Origin: Kaistia algarum
Lineage (GTDB): Bacteria; Pseudomonadota; Alphaproteobacteria; Rhizobiales; Kaistiaceae
Assembly: GCF_026343945.1 (NCBI RefSeq)
Contig: NZ_JAPKNJ010000004.1
Location: 248,001-312,000 of the forward strand
DNA length: 64,000 nt
Reading direction: 5' to 3'
Shown: piece by piece, positions 55,261 to 62,864 of the stretch
How the letters are laid out: every line of letters starts with the position of its first letter
Numbering within the stretch: position 1 is the stretch's first letter
The notes under the pieces: model-generated
Seen by the model: only the letters and a program-made list of their open reading frames with translations
What the model was told of the DNA's origin: nothing
Database searches by the model: none
Translations under genes and position numbers: made by a program

Positions 55261-56382
55261 ATGATCGATCTGAAGAACCTGAACCGCCGCCATTTCATGG
55301 GGCTTGCCGGCATGACTGCCGCCGCCTCGATGATGCCATGGACGCTTCGCCAGGCCGCCGCCGCCGCGCCGCTGCCCGCCGTCAAGGAGGAGGAGGCGGT
55401 GATCGGCTTCGGCCATGTCGGCCCGATCTCGGACGAGGGCTGGACCTACAGCCATCACCAGGGCCTGCTCGCGGTGAAGGACGCCTTCCCGAAGGCCAAA
55501 TATCTGGAAGTCGAGAACATCCCCTTCTCGGCCGACGTGACGCGCATCTATCGCCAGATGGTGTCCGATGGCGCCAACATGATCTTCTCGACGTCGAACT
55601 ATGGCGACCTGCTCTATGAGGTCTCCGACCGTTCGCCCGATGTCGGCTGGTTCGAATGCGACGGCCGCCGCCCGGCCGACAATCTCTCGGGCTACTATAT
55701 CCAGCACTGGTATCCGACCTATGTCGTCGGCGTCGCCGCCGGCCTGCTGTCCAAGACCGGCAAGCTCGGCTATGTCGCCTCCTTCCCGGTCCCTTCCGTC
55801 TTCTCCGGCACCAATGCCTTCCTGATGGGCGCGCGGTCTGTGAACCCGAACGCGACGCTGCAGGCGGTCGTGATCAATTCCTGGTTCGATCCGCAGGGCG
55901 CCAAGCAGGCCGGCACGGCGCTGATCGACAATGGCGCCGACTTCCTGTTCGGCATCATGGACGAGGCCGCCTATCTGCAGGTGGCCGAGGAGCGCGGCGT
56001 TTGGGCGGCGATGTGGAACACCGACATCCGCCGCTATGGCCCGAAATCCTATGTCTCGTCGATCGTGCTCGATTGGCGTGAATTCTATGTCGAGCAGGTC
56101 AAGAAGCGCCTCGCCGGCGAATGGGCGGGCGGCGAGGAGATCCTGCTGCCGATGGGCAAGGGCATCGACCGCGACGCCTGGGGCGAGAATGTCCCGGCCG
56201 ATGTCGCCGCCAAGGCCGACGCGGTCCGCACCAAGATGCTGACGGAAGGCTGGAGCCCCTTTGTCGGCGAGATCAAGGACGCCGAAGGCACGGTCCGCGT
56301 TCCCGCCGGCCACAAGATGACCGAGCAGGAACTCTACAATTGGGACTGGTCGATCGAGGGCGTTTCGGGGCTCAAGGTCTGA
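55261..56382 (+). CDS. BMP-family nucleoside-type ABC transporter substrate-binding protein
   Basis: The 373-residue protein has a twin-arginine signal (NRRHFMGLAGMTAAASMMPW) and a BMP/PnrA-type binding fold: IGFGHVGPISDEGWTYSHHQG, FSTSNYGDLLYE, GAKQAGTALIDNGADFLFG. The family binds purine nucleosides and related bases in the periplasm. It is followed by a large hairpin and then its ATPase and two permeases. Confidence 0.92.
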   Translation: MIDLKNLNRRHFMGLAGMTAAASMMPWTLRQAAAAAPLPAVKEEEAVIGFGHVGPISDEGWTYSHHQGLLAVKDAFPKAKYLEVENIPFSADVTRIYRQMVSDGANMIFSTSNYGDLLYEVSDRSPDVGWFECDGRRPADNLSGYYIQHWYPTYVVGVAAGLLSKTGKLGYVASFPVPSVFSGTNAFLMGARSVNPNATLQAVVINSWFDPQGAKQAGTALIDNGADFLFGIMDEAAYLQVAEERGVWAAMWNTDIRRYGPKSYVSSIVLDWREFYVEQVKKRLAGEWAGGEEILLPMGKGIDRDAWGENVPADVAAKADAVRTKMLTEGWSPFVGEIKDAEGTVRVPAGHKMTEQELYNWDWSIEGVSGLKV

Positions 56383-56401
56383 TCGGACTTCCAAAAACAA
56401 G

Positions 56402-56530
56402 CAAGGCCCTCACCCCAACCCTCTCCCGCTCGCGGGAGAGGGGGCGCCAACGATGAGCTTCGAGGCGTGTAAGACACGCAGTCGGAACTCCCTCGCCCGC
56501 TCGCGGGAGAGGGCTGGGGTGAGGACCTTG
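56402..56530. repeat. Long inverted repeat between binding protein and ATPase genes
   Basis: The 28-base arms 56402-56429 and 56503-56530 are complementary at 26 positions, and each also contains a smaller CCCGCTCGCGGG hairpin. The element lies in the 174-base gap inside the transporter operon. It could stabilise the upstream mRNA or reduce read-through to give more binding protein than ATPase. Confidence 0.65.
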
Positions 56531-56556
56531 CTAGACACTGCCTCGACGATCGATCG

Positions 56557-58122
56557 ATGAGTAGCCATCCCATGCCTGCTGACCACAAACCCCGCCCGAT
56601 CATCTCCCTTCACGGCATCGGCAAGGTGTTCCCCGGCGTCGTCGCCAATGCCGATGTCGATTTCGACCTGGAGCCGGGCGAAATCCACGCTTTGCTCGGC
56701 GAGAATGGCGCTGGCAAGTCGACGCTTATGAACATTCTGACCGGGATTTACCGGCAGGATTCCGGCGAGATCCGCATGGATGGCACGTCGGTCCATTTCG
56801 CCTCGCCCGTCGAGGCGATCGCGGCGGGCATCGGCATGGTGCACCAGCATTTCAAGCTGGTCCGCGCCTTCACCGTCGCCGAAAACGTGCATCTGGGCTG
56901 GAAGGATACGCCGCGCCTCGCCACGAAATCCGCCCTCGAAGCGCGCACCCGCTCCTTGTCCGAGCGCTACGGACTCGTCGTCCGCCCAGACGCCCGGATC
57001 GACGAACTCTCGGCCGGCGAGCAGCAGCGCGTCGAAATCCTGCGCGTCCTCGCGCGGCAAGCCCGCGTCTTGATCTTGGACGAGCCGACCGCCGTGCTGA
57101 CGCCGTCCGAGGCGCGCACGCTGTTCAGGGCGCTCAGGGCCTTCAAGGCGGCCGGCAACTCCGTCATCTTCATCTCGCACAAGCTCGACGAGGTGCTGGA
57201 GATCTCCGACCGCGTCACCGTGCTGCGCGGCGGCAGGAAGGTGCTGACGGAAAGAACCGAGAACTGCACCACGACCAAGCTGGCGCAATGGATGGTCGGC
57301 CGCGAGATGGTGCTGGGGGGCCTCCGCGAAGCGATCCGTCCGCATGCCGAGCCGGGTCGTATCGTCCTGGCGCTCGAAAAAGTCTCGGCCAGCGACGATC
57401 GCGGCCGCAAGGGACTGATCGAGGTCGACCTGCCAGTGCGCGCCGGCGAGATCCTTGGCATCGCCGGTGTCGCCGGCAACGGCCAGCGCGAGCTCTCGGA
57501 GATCCTGACCGGCATTCGCAAGCCCGATTCCGGCCATGTCCTGATCGAGGGCGTCAGGATCGCCAACCCATCTCCCGATTTCTTTCTCGACATCGGCGTC
57601 GGCCATATTCCCGAGGACCGCATCAAGAGCGGCATCGCGCCGTCACTGTCGATCAGCGACAATGCCGTGCTGCGCGCCTATGCCGAGCCGCCGATCGCGC
57701 ATGGCATCCTCTTCTCGCCATCGGCCGCCGACCGACTGGCGACGGAGATCGCCGACGACGCGGAGGTCGTCATTCCTTCATTGCGCACGCCGATCCGCAA
57801 TCTCTCCGGCGGCAATCAGCAGCGCCTCGTCGCGCGGCGCGAGATGCGCATCGCCAAGCTCGCCATCGTCGCGGCCTATCCGTCGCGCGGGCTCGATGTC
57901 GGCGCGATCTCGACGCTGCTCCACTATCTGATCGACTTGCGCAATTCCGGCGTCGCGGTCGTGCTGATCTCCGAGGAACTCTCCGAATTGTTCGATGTCA
58001 CCGACCGCATCGCCGTCATGTTCAAGGGCCGCGTCATGGGCCTGTTCGAGACCAAGGACGCGGATCTCGAACGCGTCGGCCTCCTGATGGGCGGCCAGAC
58101 CCAGACCGGCGAGGCGGCCTGA
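56557..58122 (+). CDS. Nucleoside-type ABC transporter ATPase (two ABC domains)
   Basis: The 521-residue protein has two ABC domains. The first has Walker A GENGAGKST at residues 48-56, LSAGEQQRVEILR and VLILDEPTAVL. The second has GVAGNGQRELSE and LSGGNQQRLVARREM, where the Walker B region is altered (AIVAAYPSRGLD), as is usual for the second domain of this class. It powers import by the two permeases downstream, the first of which starts 1 base after its stop. Confidence 0.95.
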   Translation: MSSHPMPADHKPRPIISLHGIGKVFPGVVANADVDFDLEPGEIHALLGENGAGKSTLMNILTGIYRQDSGEIRMDGTSVHFASPVEAIAAGIGMVHQHFKLVRAFTVAENVHLGWKDTPRLATKSALEARTRSLSERYGLVVRPDARIDELSAGEQQRVEILRVLARQARVLILDEPTAVLTPSEARTLFRALRAFKAAGNSVIFISHKLDEVLEISDRVTVLRGGRKVLTERTENCTTTKLAQWMVGREMVLGGLREAIRPHAEPGRIVLALEKVSASDDRGRKGLIEVDLPVRAGEILGIAGVAGNGQRELSEILTGIRKPDSGHVLIEGVRIANPSPDFFLDIGVGHIPEDRIKSGIAPSLSISDNAVLRAYAEPPIAHGILFSPSAADRLATEIADDAEVVIPSLRTPIRNLSGGNQQRLVARREMRIAKLAIVAAYPSRGLDVGAISTLLHYLIDLRNSGVAVVLISEELSELFDVTDRIAVMFKGRVMGLFETKDADLERVGLLMGGQTQTGEAA

Positions 58123-58123
58123 C

Positions 58124-59176
58124 ATGGCGATCCGCTTCGTTCGCAGCCCGATCGTCTCGCCCTCGAGGGCGCTTGCCGCCCGTGTCGCCGGCTTCGTGCT
58201 GGCGCTCGGCCTTGGCGCCGTCGTGCTGGGAATTGCCGGGTTCGATCCGCTGCATCTGGGCACCCAGATCATCGTCAAGAGCCTGGGCTCGCGCTTCGGT
58301 CTCGAGGATCTCGGCCTGCTCTTCACGCCGCTGTTGCTCACCGGGCTTGCCGTCACGGTCATGGCACGCATGGGCCTCTGGAATATCGGCGCCGACGGCC
58401 AGTTTTATCTGGGCGCGCTGGTGACGACGGCGATAGGCCTCTTCATCAAGGGCCCCGAGCCGTTCATGCTGGTCCTGTGCTTTTTCGCGGGCGCGGCCGG
58501 CGGCGCGCTCTGGATCCTCGTGCCCACGCTCGCCAAGGCCTATGCCAAGGTCGACGAGATCATCACGACGCTGCTCCTGAATTTTGTCGCCCTGCTGCTC
58601 GTCTATTATGTTGCGACCGGCCCCTGGCGCGACCGCGTCTCGGGCACGACCGCCTCGACCGGCCGTGTGCCCTACAAGATGCCGGATTTCTTCGGTTCGC
58701 TGCATTGGGGCTTCGTCATCGCGCTCGCCGCGCCGATCCTGTTCGCCCTGGCGCTACGCTACACGAAATGGGGCTACGAGGTGCGCCTTTCCGGCGCCAA
58801 TCCCGACGCCGCCCACTATGCCGGCATTCCCGTCCGCCGCCGCTTGATCACGATCATGCTGCTCTCCGGCGCCATCGCCGGCATTGCCGGCATGCTGGAG
58901 GTCACGGGCACGGTGCACCGCCTGCAAGGCGGCATTTCCAACAATTACGGCTATCTCGGCGTCATGGTCGCGGTGCTGGCGCGCGGCTCGGCCATCGGCG
59001 TCATTGCTGGGGCCTTCCTCATGGCGCTGATTCTGAACGCGGGCATCATCCTGCAGACTCAGGGGCTCACGACCAGCGCCGTACTAGCGCTCACCGGCCT
59101 CATCATGCTGTTCACCGCGATCGCCGACCAGTTCGCCCATTACCGCCTCGTCCGCCCGCAAGCGGCGACGGGCTGA
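58124..59176 (+). CDS. Nucleoside-type ABC transporter permease
   Basis: The 350-residue membrane protein belongs to the BPD_transp_2 family with about eight to ten membrane segments. Typical segments are WNIGADGQFYLGAL and RLSGANPDAAHYAGIPVRRR. It is one half of the channel of the BMP-type importer. Confidence 0.93.
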   Translation: MAIRFVRSPIVSPSRALAARVAGFVLALGLGAVVLGIAGFDPLHLGTQIIVKSLGSRFGLEDLGLLFTPLLLTGLAVTVMARMGLWNIGADGQFYLGALVTTAIGLFIKGPEPFMLVLCFFAGAAGGALWILVPTLAKAYAKVDEIITTLLLNFVALLLVYYVATGPWRDRVSGTTASTGRVPYKMPDFFGSLHWGFVIALAAPILFALALRYTKWGYEVRLSGANPDAAHYAGIPVRRRLITIMLLSGAIAGIAGMLEVTGTVHRLQGGISNNYGYLGVMVAVLARGSAIGVIAGAFLMALILNAGIILQTQGLTTSAVLALTGLIMLFTAIADQFAHYRLVRPQAATG

Positions 59177-59187
59177 GGAGAAAAGCG

Positions 59188-60123
59188 ATGGACATCATCA
59201 CCGGAATCCTCGCAACAGCGGTGCTGGCCGGCGGCGTGCTGGCGCTCGCGGCGCTTGGCGAGGTGCTGGCCGAGCGCGTCGGCGTGTTCAATCTCGGCGT
59301 CGAAGGGCTGATGGCGCTCGGCGGTGTCACGGGCATCATCGCTGTCACGATCATCCCGAATCCGTTCTTCGGCTTCGCCATGGCGCTGGTCGTCGGCCTC
59401 GTCTTCGGCGCGATCTTCGCTCTGGCAACCGTCACCTTCCGCGCCAATCAGGTGCTCTGCGGCCTCGCCCTCACGATGCTCGGCTCCGGCCTCGCCGTGA
59501 CGATTGGAAAACCTTATTCCGGCATGCCGGCCAAGGCGCAGTTCGACAAGGTGATCGTGCCCTATCTGTCGGACCTGCCGATCCTCGGCCGCGCCTTCTT
59601 CTCGCAGAACATTCTCGTCTATCTGATCTATCTCATCGTTCCGGCGGTCATCGCCTTCGTGCTGTTCCACACACGCCACGGCATGAATGTGCGTGCTGTC
59701 GGTGAGAATCCTGCCGCCGCCGACTCCGCCGGTATCGCGGTCAGGCGCATCCGCTTCCTCTACGTCACGATCGGGGCGGCTCTCGGCGCCGGCGCGGGCG
59801 CCTATCTGACACTTGCCTTCGTGCCCTCCTGGTCGGACGGCGTCGTCGCCGGTCGCGGCTGGATCGCCGTCGCTTTGGTCATCTTCGCCGGCTACCGGCC
59901 GTTCGGCGCGGTGTTTGGCGCCCTCTTGTTCGGCGTCATCACCGCGCTCGGCTTCGTCGGCCAGGCCCGCAACTGGCCGATCGCGCCGCCCTTCCTCTCC
60001 ATGCTGCCCTATCTTGGCACCATCGCGGCGATGATCCTGCCGGTCTTCGTCTGGAAGCGGCTGCGTCTCTCCTTCACCGCCCCGGCCGGCCTCGGCATTC
60101 CCTATTTCCGCGACGAGAGATGA
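59188..60123 (+). CDS. Nucleoside-type ABC transporter permease, second subunit
   Basis: The 311-residue BPD_transp_2 permease has NLGVEGLMALGGVTG and MNVRAVGENPAAADSAGIAVRR, the second-subunit pattern of BMP-type transporters. GAGGAG precedes the ATG at 59188. It completes the importer. A short hairpin repeat (about 60155-60178) separates it from the oxygenase gene. Confidence 0.93.
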   Translation: MDIITGILATAVLAGGVLALAALGEVLAERVGVFNLGVEGLMALGGVTGIIAVTIIPNPFFGFAMALVVGLVFGAIFALATVTFRANQVLCGLALTMLGSGLAVTIGKPYSGMPAKAQFDKVIVPYLSDLPILGRAFFSQNILVYLIYLIVPAVIAFVLFHTRHGMNVRAVGENPAAADSAGIAVRRIRFLYVTIGAALGAGAGAYLTLAFVPSWSDGVVAGRGWIAVALVIFAGYRPFGAVFGALLFGVITALGFVGQARNWPIAPPFLSMLPYLGTIAAMILPVFVWKRLRLSFTAPAGLGIPYFRDER

Positions 60124-60228
60124 GGGAGGTAGCCGCCGCCTCCTGAAGTGCCGCCATCCTCTCCCTCTGGGAGAGGTAGAAAATTGCAGCTACTGCTACT
60201 CCTGAGCCCGAACTCCAAGGACCATCCC

Positions 60229-61113
60229 ATGGCATCGATCCACGCCCAACGGCCGGCGGAAAAGGCCTCCCTCGACCAGTGGTACGTCATCGACGCGGTC
60301 GCCGACATTCCGGACGAGCCACGCCCCAATCGCCTGCTGGGGCGCGATCTCCAGGTTGAGCGCGAGGCAGACGGCACGGTGATCGTCCGCGAGAAGCTGG
60401 AAGGCGGCGCCCTCGGTGACAAGCTGCCGACAATCGAGCGCTGGGGCTATGTCTGGACCAGCCTCGGAACGCCGGAGCGCGGCCTGTTCGAGCTTCCCGA
60501 GGCCGATGAAGGCGACCGCCGCCATGTCGTCTGCGGCGCCGTCGCCGTGAAGGCATCGGGGCTGCGCATCGTCGAGAACTTCCTCGACATGGCGCATTTT
60601 CCCTTCGTTCATACCGATATCCTCGGCGCCGAGCCGCACACCGAAGTGCGCCACTACACCACCGAGATCCGCCGCGACGTCGACGAGGTCTGGGCGACCA
60701 ATTGCGAGTTCTTCCAGCCGCAAGCCGCCATGTCGGCGCAGGGCGGGATCATGACGCAGTACATGTACCGCGTCATGGCACCCTTCCAGGTGCTGCTCTA
60801 CAAGACCTGCCCGGCCGCCGCGAACCGCTGGGATGTCATCTGCCTGTTCGTGCAGCCCGTCGACCATGACTATTGCCGGGCGCATCCGGTGATGTTCATC
60901 ATCGACGATGAAAGCTCGCTGACGTCGATGGTACATTTCCAGCAACTGATCTTCCTGCAGGACCGTATCATTCTGGAAAACCAGCGCCCGCGCCTCCTCC
61001 CGCTCGAACCCCGCGCGGAGATCCCGACCCGCGCCGACGTCTCCTCCATCGCCTATCGCCGCTGGCTCAAGGAAAAGGGCGTGACGTTCGGAACGGCGGA
61101 GAAGGCGGCCTAG
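60229..61113 (+). CDS. Rieske-less ring-hydroxylating oxygenase catalytic subunit (NdmC-like)
   Basis: The 294-residue protein aligns by eye with Rieske oxygenase alpha subunits: LDQWYVIDAVADIPDEP and NRLLGRDLQVER at the N-terminus, and IVENFLDMAHFPFVH at 115-128 with the iron motif D-x2-H-x4-H (Asp120, His123, His128). LQDRIILENQRP supplies the expected third ligand. The CPHR...YHGW cluster segment is missing: the chain runs from residue 55 straight to WGYVWTSLG. It cannot receive electrons by itself. The separate Rieske protein at 51977 is the likely partner. N-demethylation or hydroxylation of a purine is inferred. The ATG at 60229 follows AAGG. Confidence 0.85.
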   Translation: MASIHAQRPAEKASLDQWYVIDAVADIPDEPRPNRLLGRDLQVEREADGTVIVREKLEGGALGDKLPTIERWGYVWTSLGTPERGLFELPEADEGDRRHVVCGAVAVKASGLRIVENFLDMAHFPFVHTDILGAEPHTEVRHYTTEIRRDVDEVWATNCEFFQPQAAMSAQGGIMTQYMYRVMAPFQVLLYKTCPAAANRWDVICLFVQPVDHDYCRAHPVMFIIDDESSLTSMVHFQQLIFLQDRIILENQRPRLLPLEPRAEIPTRADVSSIAYRRWLKEKGVTFGTAEKAA

Positions 61114-61121
61114 CTGAGATC

Positions 61122-61568
61122 TCAATGCTGGGCGAATATATCAATTGCCGTGAGTTGGCACATGGACACGGCAGCGCCCGCAATGGTCTCCCCTTGCGTG
61201 AGTTGCTTGACGCCATAGAACTTAAGCACACTTGGCTCCGTGACTTGCTCGTGGATGCCAATAAGGCTGCTCTGCAGCAACCTCGTGAGCGAGGAAGGAA
61301 CGCACCAATAGATCGATGCGCCGATCGCCTTAGCGCCACAGAAGCGACCTTGTTTATTCAATGGAATGCTGCGCCAGGCTTGTGCCCGTCCGTCCGCGAA
61401 TTTGAGCACGACCGACACTTGGCGGGACGTATAACCGGTCTTCTTGAGAAACGAAGCCAGCACCTCTCGCTCGCGGGTTGGAGCCAACAATCGACAATCG
61501 CCCGCCACGGCGTGGCCAACAATGAGAACCAAGGCCGCAACGAATGCGGGGACTGAAAGGGCTCTCAT
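61122..61568 (-). CDS. Exported hypothetical protein
   Basis: The 148-residue protein starts with a signal peptide (MRALSVPAFVAALVLIVGHAVA) and then GDCRLLAPTREREVLASFLKK. The mature part has four cysteines and looks like a small alpha/beta secreted domain, with no family I know. Base composition is lower in GC than the neighbouring oxygenase gene, on which it converges with an 8-base gap. Confidence 0.6.
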   Translation of the reverse strand: MRALSVPAFVAALVLIVGHAVAGDCRLLAPTREREVLASFLKKTGYTSRQVSVVLKFADGRAQAWRSIPLNKQGRFCGAKAIGASIYWCVPSSLTRLLQSSLIGIHEQVTEPSVLKFYGVKQLTQGETIAGAAVSMCQLTAIDIFAQH

Positions 61569-61677
61569 TACTGTCCGCAACCCGCTCTTAGCGAGCCGCC
61601 CTAGCGGCCCGCGTTGATGGCCAAAGCCTATCGTCGAGAAACCGGACTCGCAATCTCCCCGATCCTGCACCGCAGCC

Positions 61678-62001
61678 CTAAAGCCCCAGCGAAACCGCCG
61701 TCTTCACCGCATTGCCGATCGCGCCGGGCAGGATCGCCATCGTCTCGTTGGGCGTCATGATCGGGGTCACTTCGGCATTGGTCCCGCCGATCAAATGGAT
61801 CAGATGCGCCGCCTCGCTGAGGAGCGCCATGTCCTCGGTGTTGACGATGACGAACAGCTCGCGCTTGAAGATCGAGACATAGAAGGTCTCCGGCTTCAGC
61901 AGTTCGAGCAGTTTGCCGATGACAGGATCGGCGCCGCCATTTGAGCGGTCGATCTTGCTGCCAGCCTCCATGGATACTTCGAAGCGAACCATGTATCGCA
62001 T
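61678..62001 (-). CDS. Small hypothetical protein (ferredoxin-fold-like)
   Basis: The 107-residue protein begins RYMVRFEVSMEAGSKIDRS and has FYVSIFKRELFVIVNTED. It is predicted as a short alpha/beta protein similar in outline to dimeric ferredoxin-like domains. GGAGG lies 8 bases before the ATG at 62001. The function is unknown. No close link with neighbours. Confidence 0.65.
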   Translation of the reverse strand: MRYMVRFEVSMEAGSKIDRSNGGADPVIGKLLELLKPETFYVSIFKRELFVIVNTEDMALLSEAAHLIHLIGGTNAEVTPIMTPNETMAILPGAIGNAVKTAVSLGL

Positions 62002-62190
62002 GTCGATGTCCTCCCGTGGTGAGCCGGCATCCGCCCCGTGATGGGTCTGCCCGCCGCCGACCGGCTGCGAAGCGGGCACGGTAGAACCAGCTTCGTCACG
62101 CCTCGCATTGCGGCAAGGACCGGCATCGCGGGCGCGACGCGCTTGCGAACGCCATGCGTTCCTTGCCGCTACCGAGGCCGGCCGAAGGTC

Positions 62191-62514
62191 TTAATCGGCG
62201 CCCGGCACGGCCACCGTCCCGCTGGCGATTTCGATCGGCTTGCCATGGACACCGCCTCGCAAGGCGCGCGCATCCAGCAGCATCACCGCGGCGGGTGAGG
62301 AAGTGGTGGCAGGAGCACGGCTCCAGGCCAACGTCTCGCCTGAGACACCGGTCGGCCCGATACCGGCACGTACCAAGGCGCCGGGCGTGCCGCCGAGCGG
62401 CTTCGGGCCGGATGCCGCCATGTCGTCCTCGCAGGCCAATGCGCTCCCCGCCATGATGGTCAGCATACAGGACGCAAGAATGTTCACGCCAACTCGGAAG
62501 ATCCTGGGCTTCAT
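62191..62514 (-). CDS. Small exported hypothetical protein
   Basis: The 107-residue protein has a signal peptide (RVGVNILASCMLTIMAGSALA) followed by a low-complexity Gly/Ala/Pro-rich mature part. GGAGAGG precedes the ATG. It has no recognised domain. It is upstream of the DUF-like gene at 61678 on the same strand, with a gap of about 190 bases in which nothing is seen. Confidence 0.55.
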   Translation of the reverse strand: MKPRIFRVGVNILASCMLTIMAGSALACEDDMAASGPKPLGGTPGALVRAGIGPTGVSGETLAWSRAPATTSSPAAVMLLDARALRGGVHGKPIEIASGTVAVPGAD

Positions 62515-62864
62515 ATTCCTCTCCCTTGCTCCGTCAGCGCCTCCACGCCGACGCCGCCCTGGCCCATCGTCAGGACGGTTGGGCGAGCTTGGATCTAGAC
62601 GGAGCTTCTAAGACGCTAACGGTCTCATCCTCTTTGCGCTTCGCCCGGGCCCCATGACAGAGCCGCCCCCTCGCGGCGATCAGACACATGTCCGATTGTA
62701 TGCAATCTACTCTCATTGCATACAATCTCAAGCGTGCCTTCGGCCATGTCTCTGCCGCACACCTCCCGCACCGCACCCTTTCCGTTGCCCCACTGTCCGG
62801 CCCATGCTCAACTCCGCGCCGCACCCGAATGGGCGGCGATTCATGACAGGCAAGGAGTGACGAC
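62515..62864. other. Gap between the exported protein and the amidase gene
   Basis: No credible gene is in these 350 bases. The centre holds the double operator at 62694-62727, and AAGGAG at 62852-62857 serves the amidase GTG start. Confidence 0.5.
62694..62727. promoter_or_regulatory. Double operator: perfect 13-bp inverted repeat upstream of the amidase
   Basis: GATTGTATGCAAT (62694-62706) and ATTGCATACAATC (62715-62727) are exact complements around 8 bases. Each arm is itself nearly symmetric (ATTGTATGCAAT), as in GntR/FCD-type operators, so two dimers could bind side by side. The regulator is not identified in the window. Confidence 0.75.
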
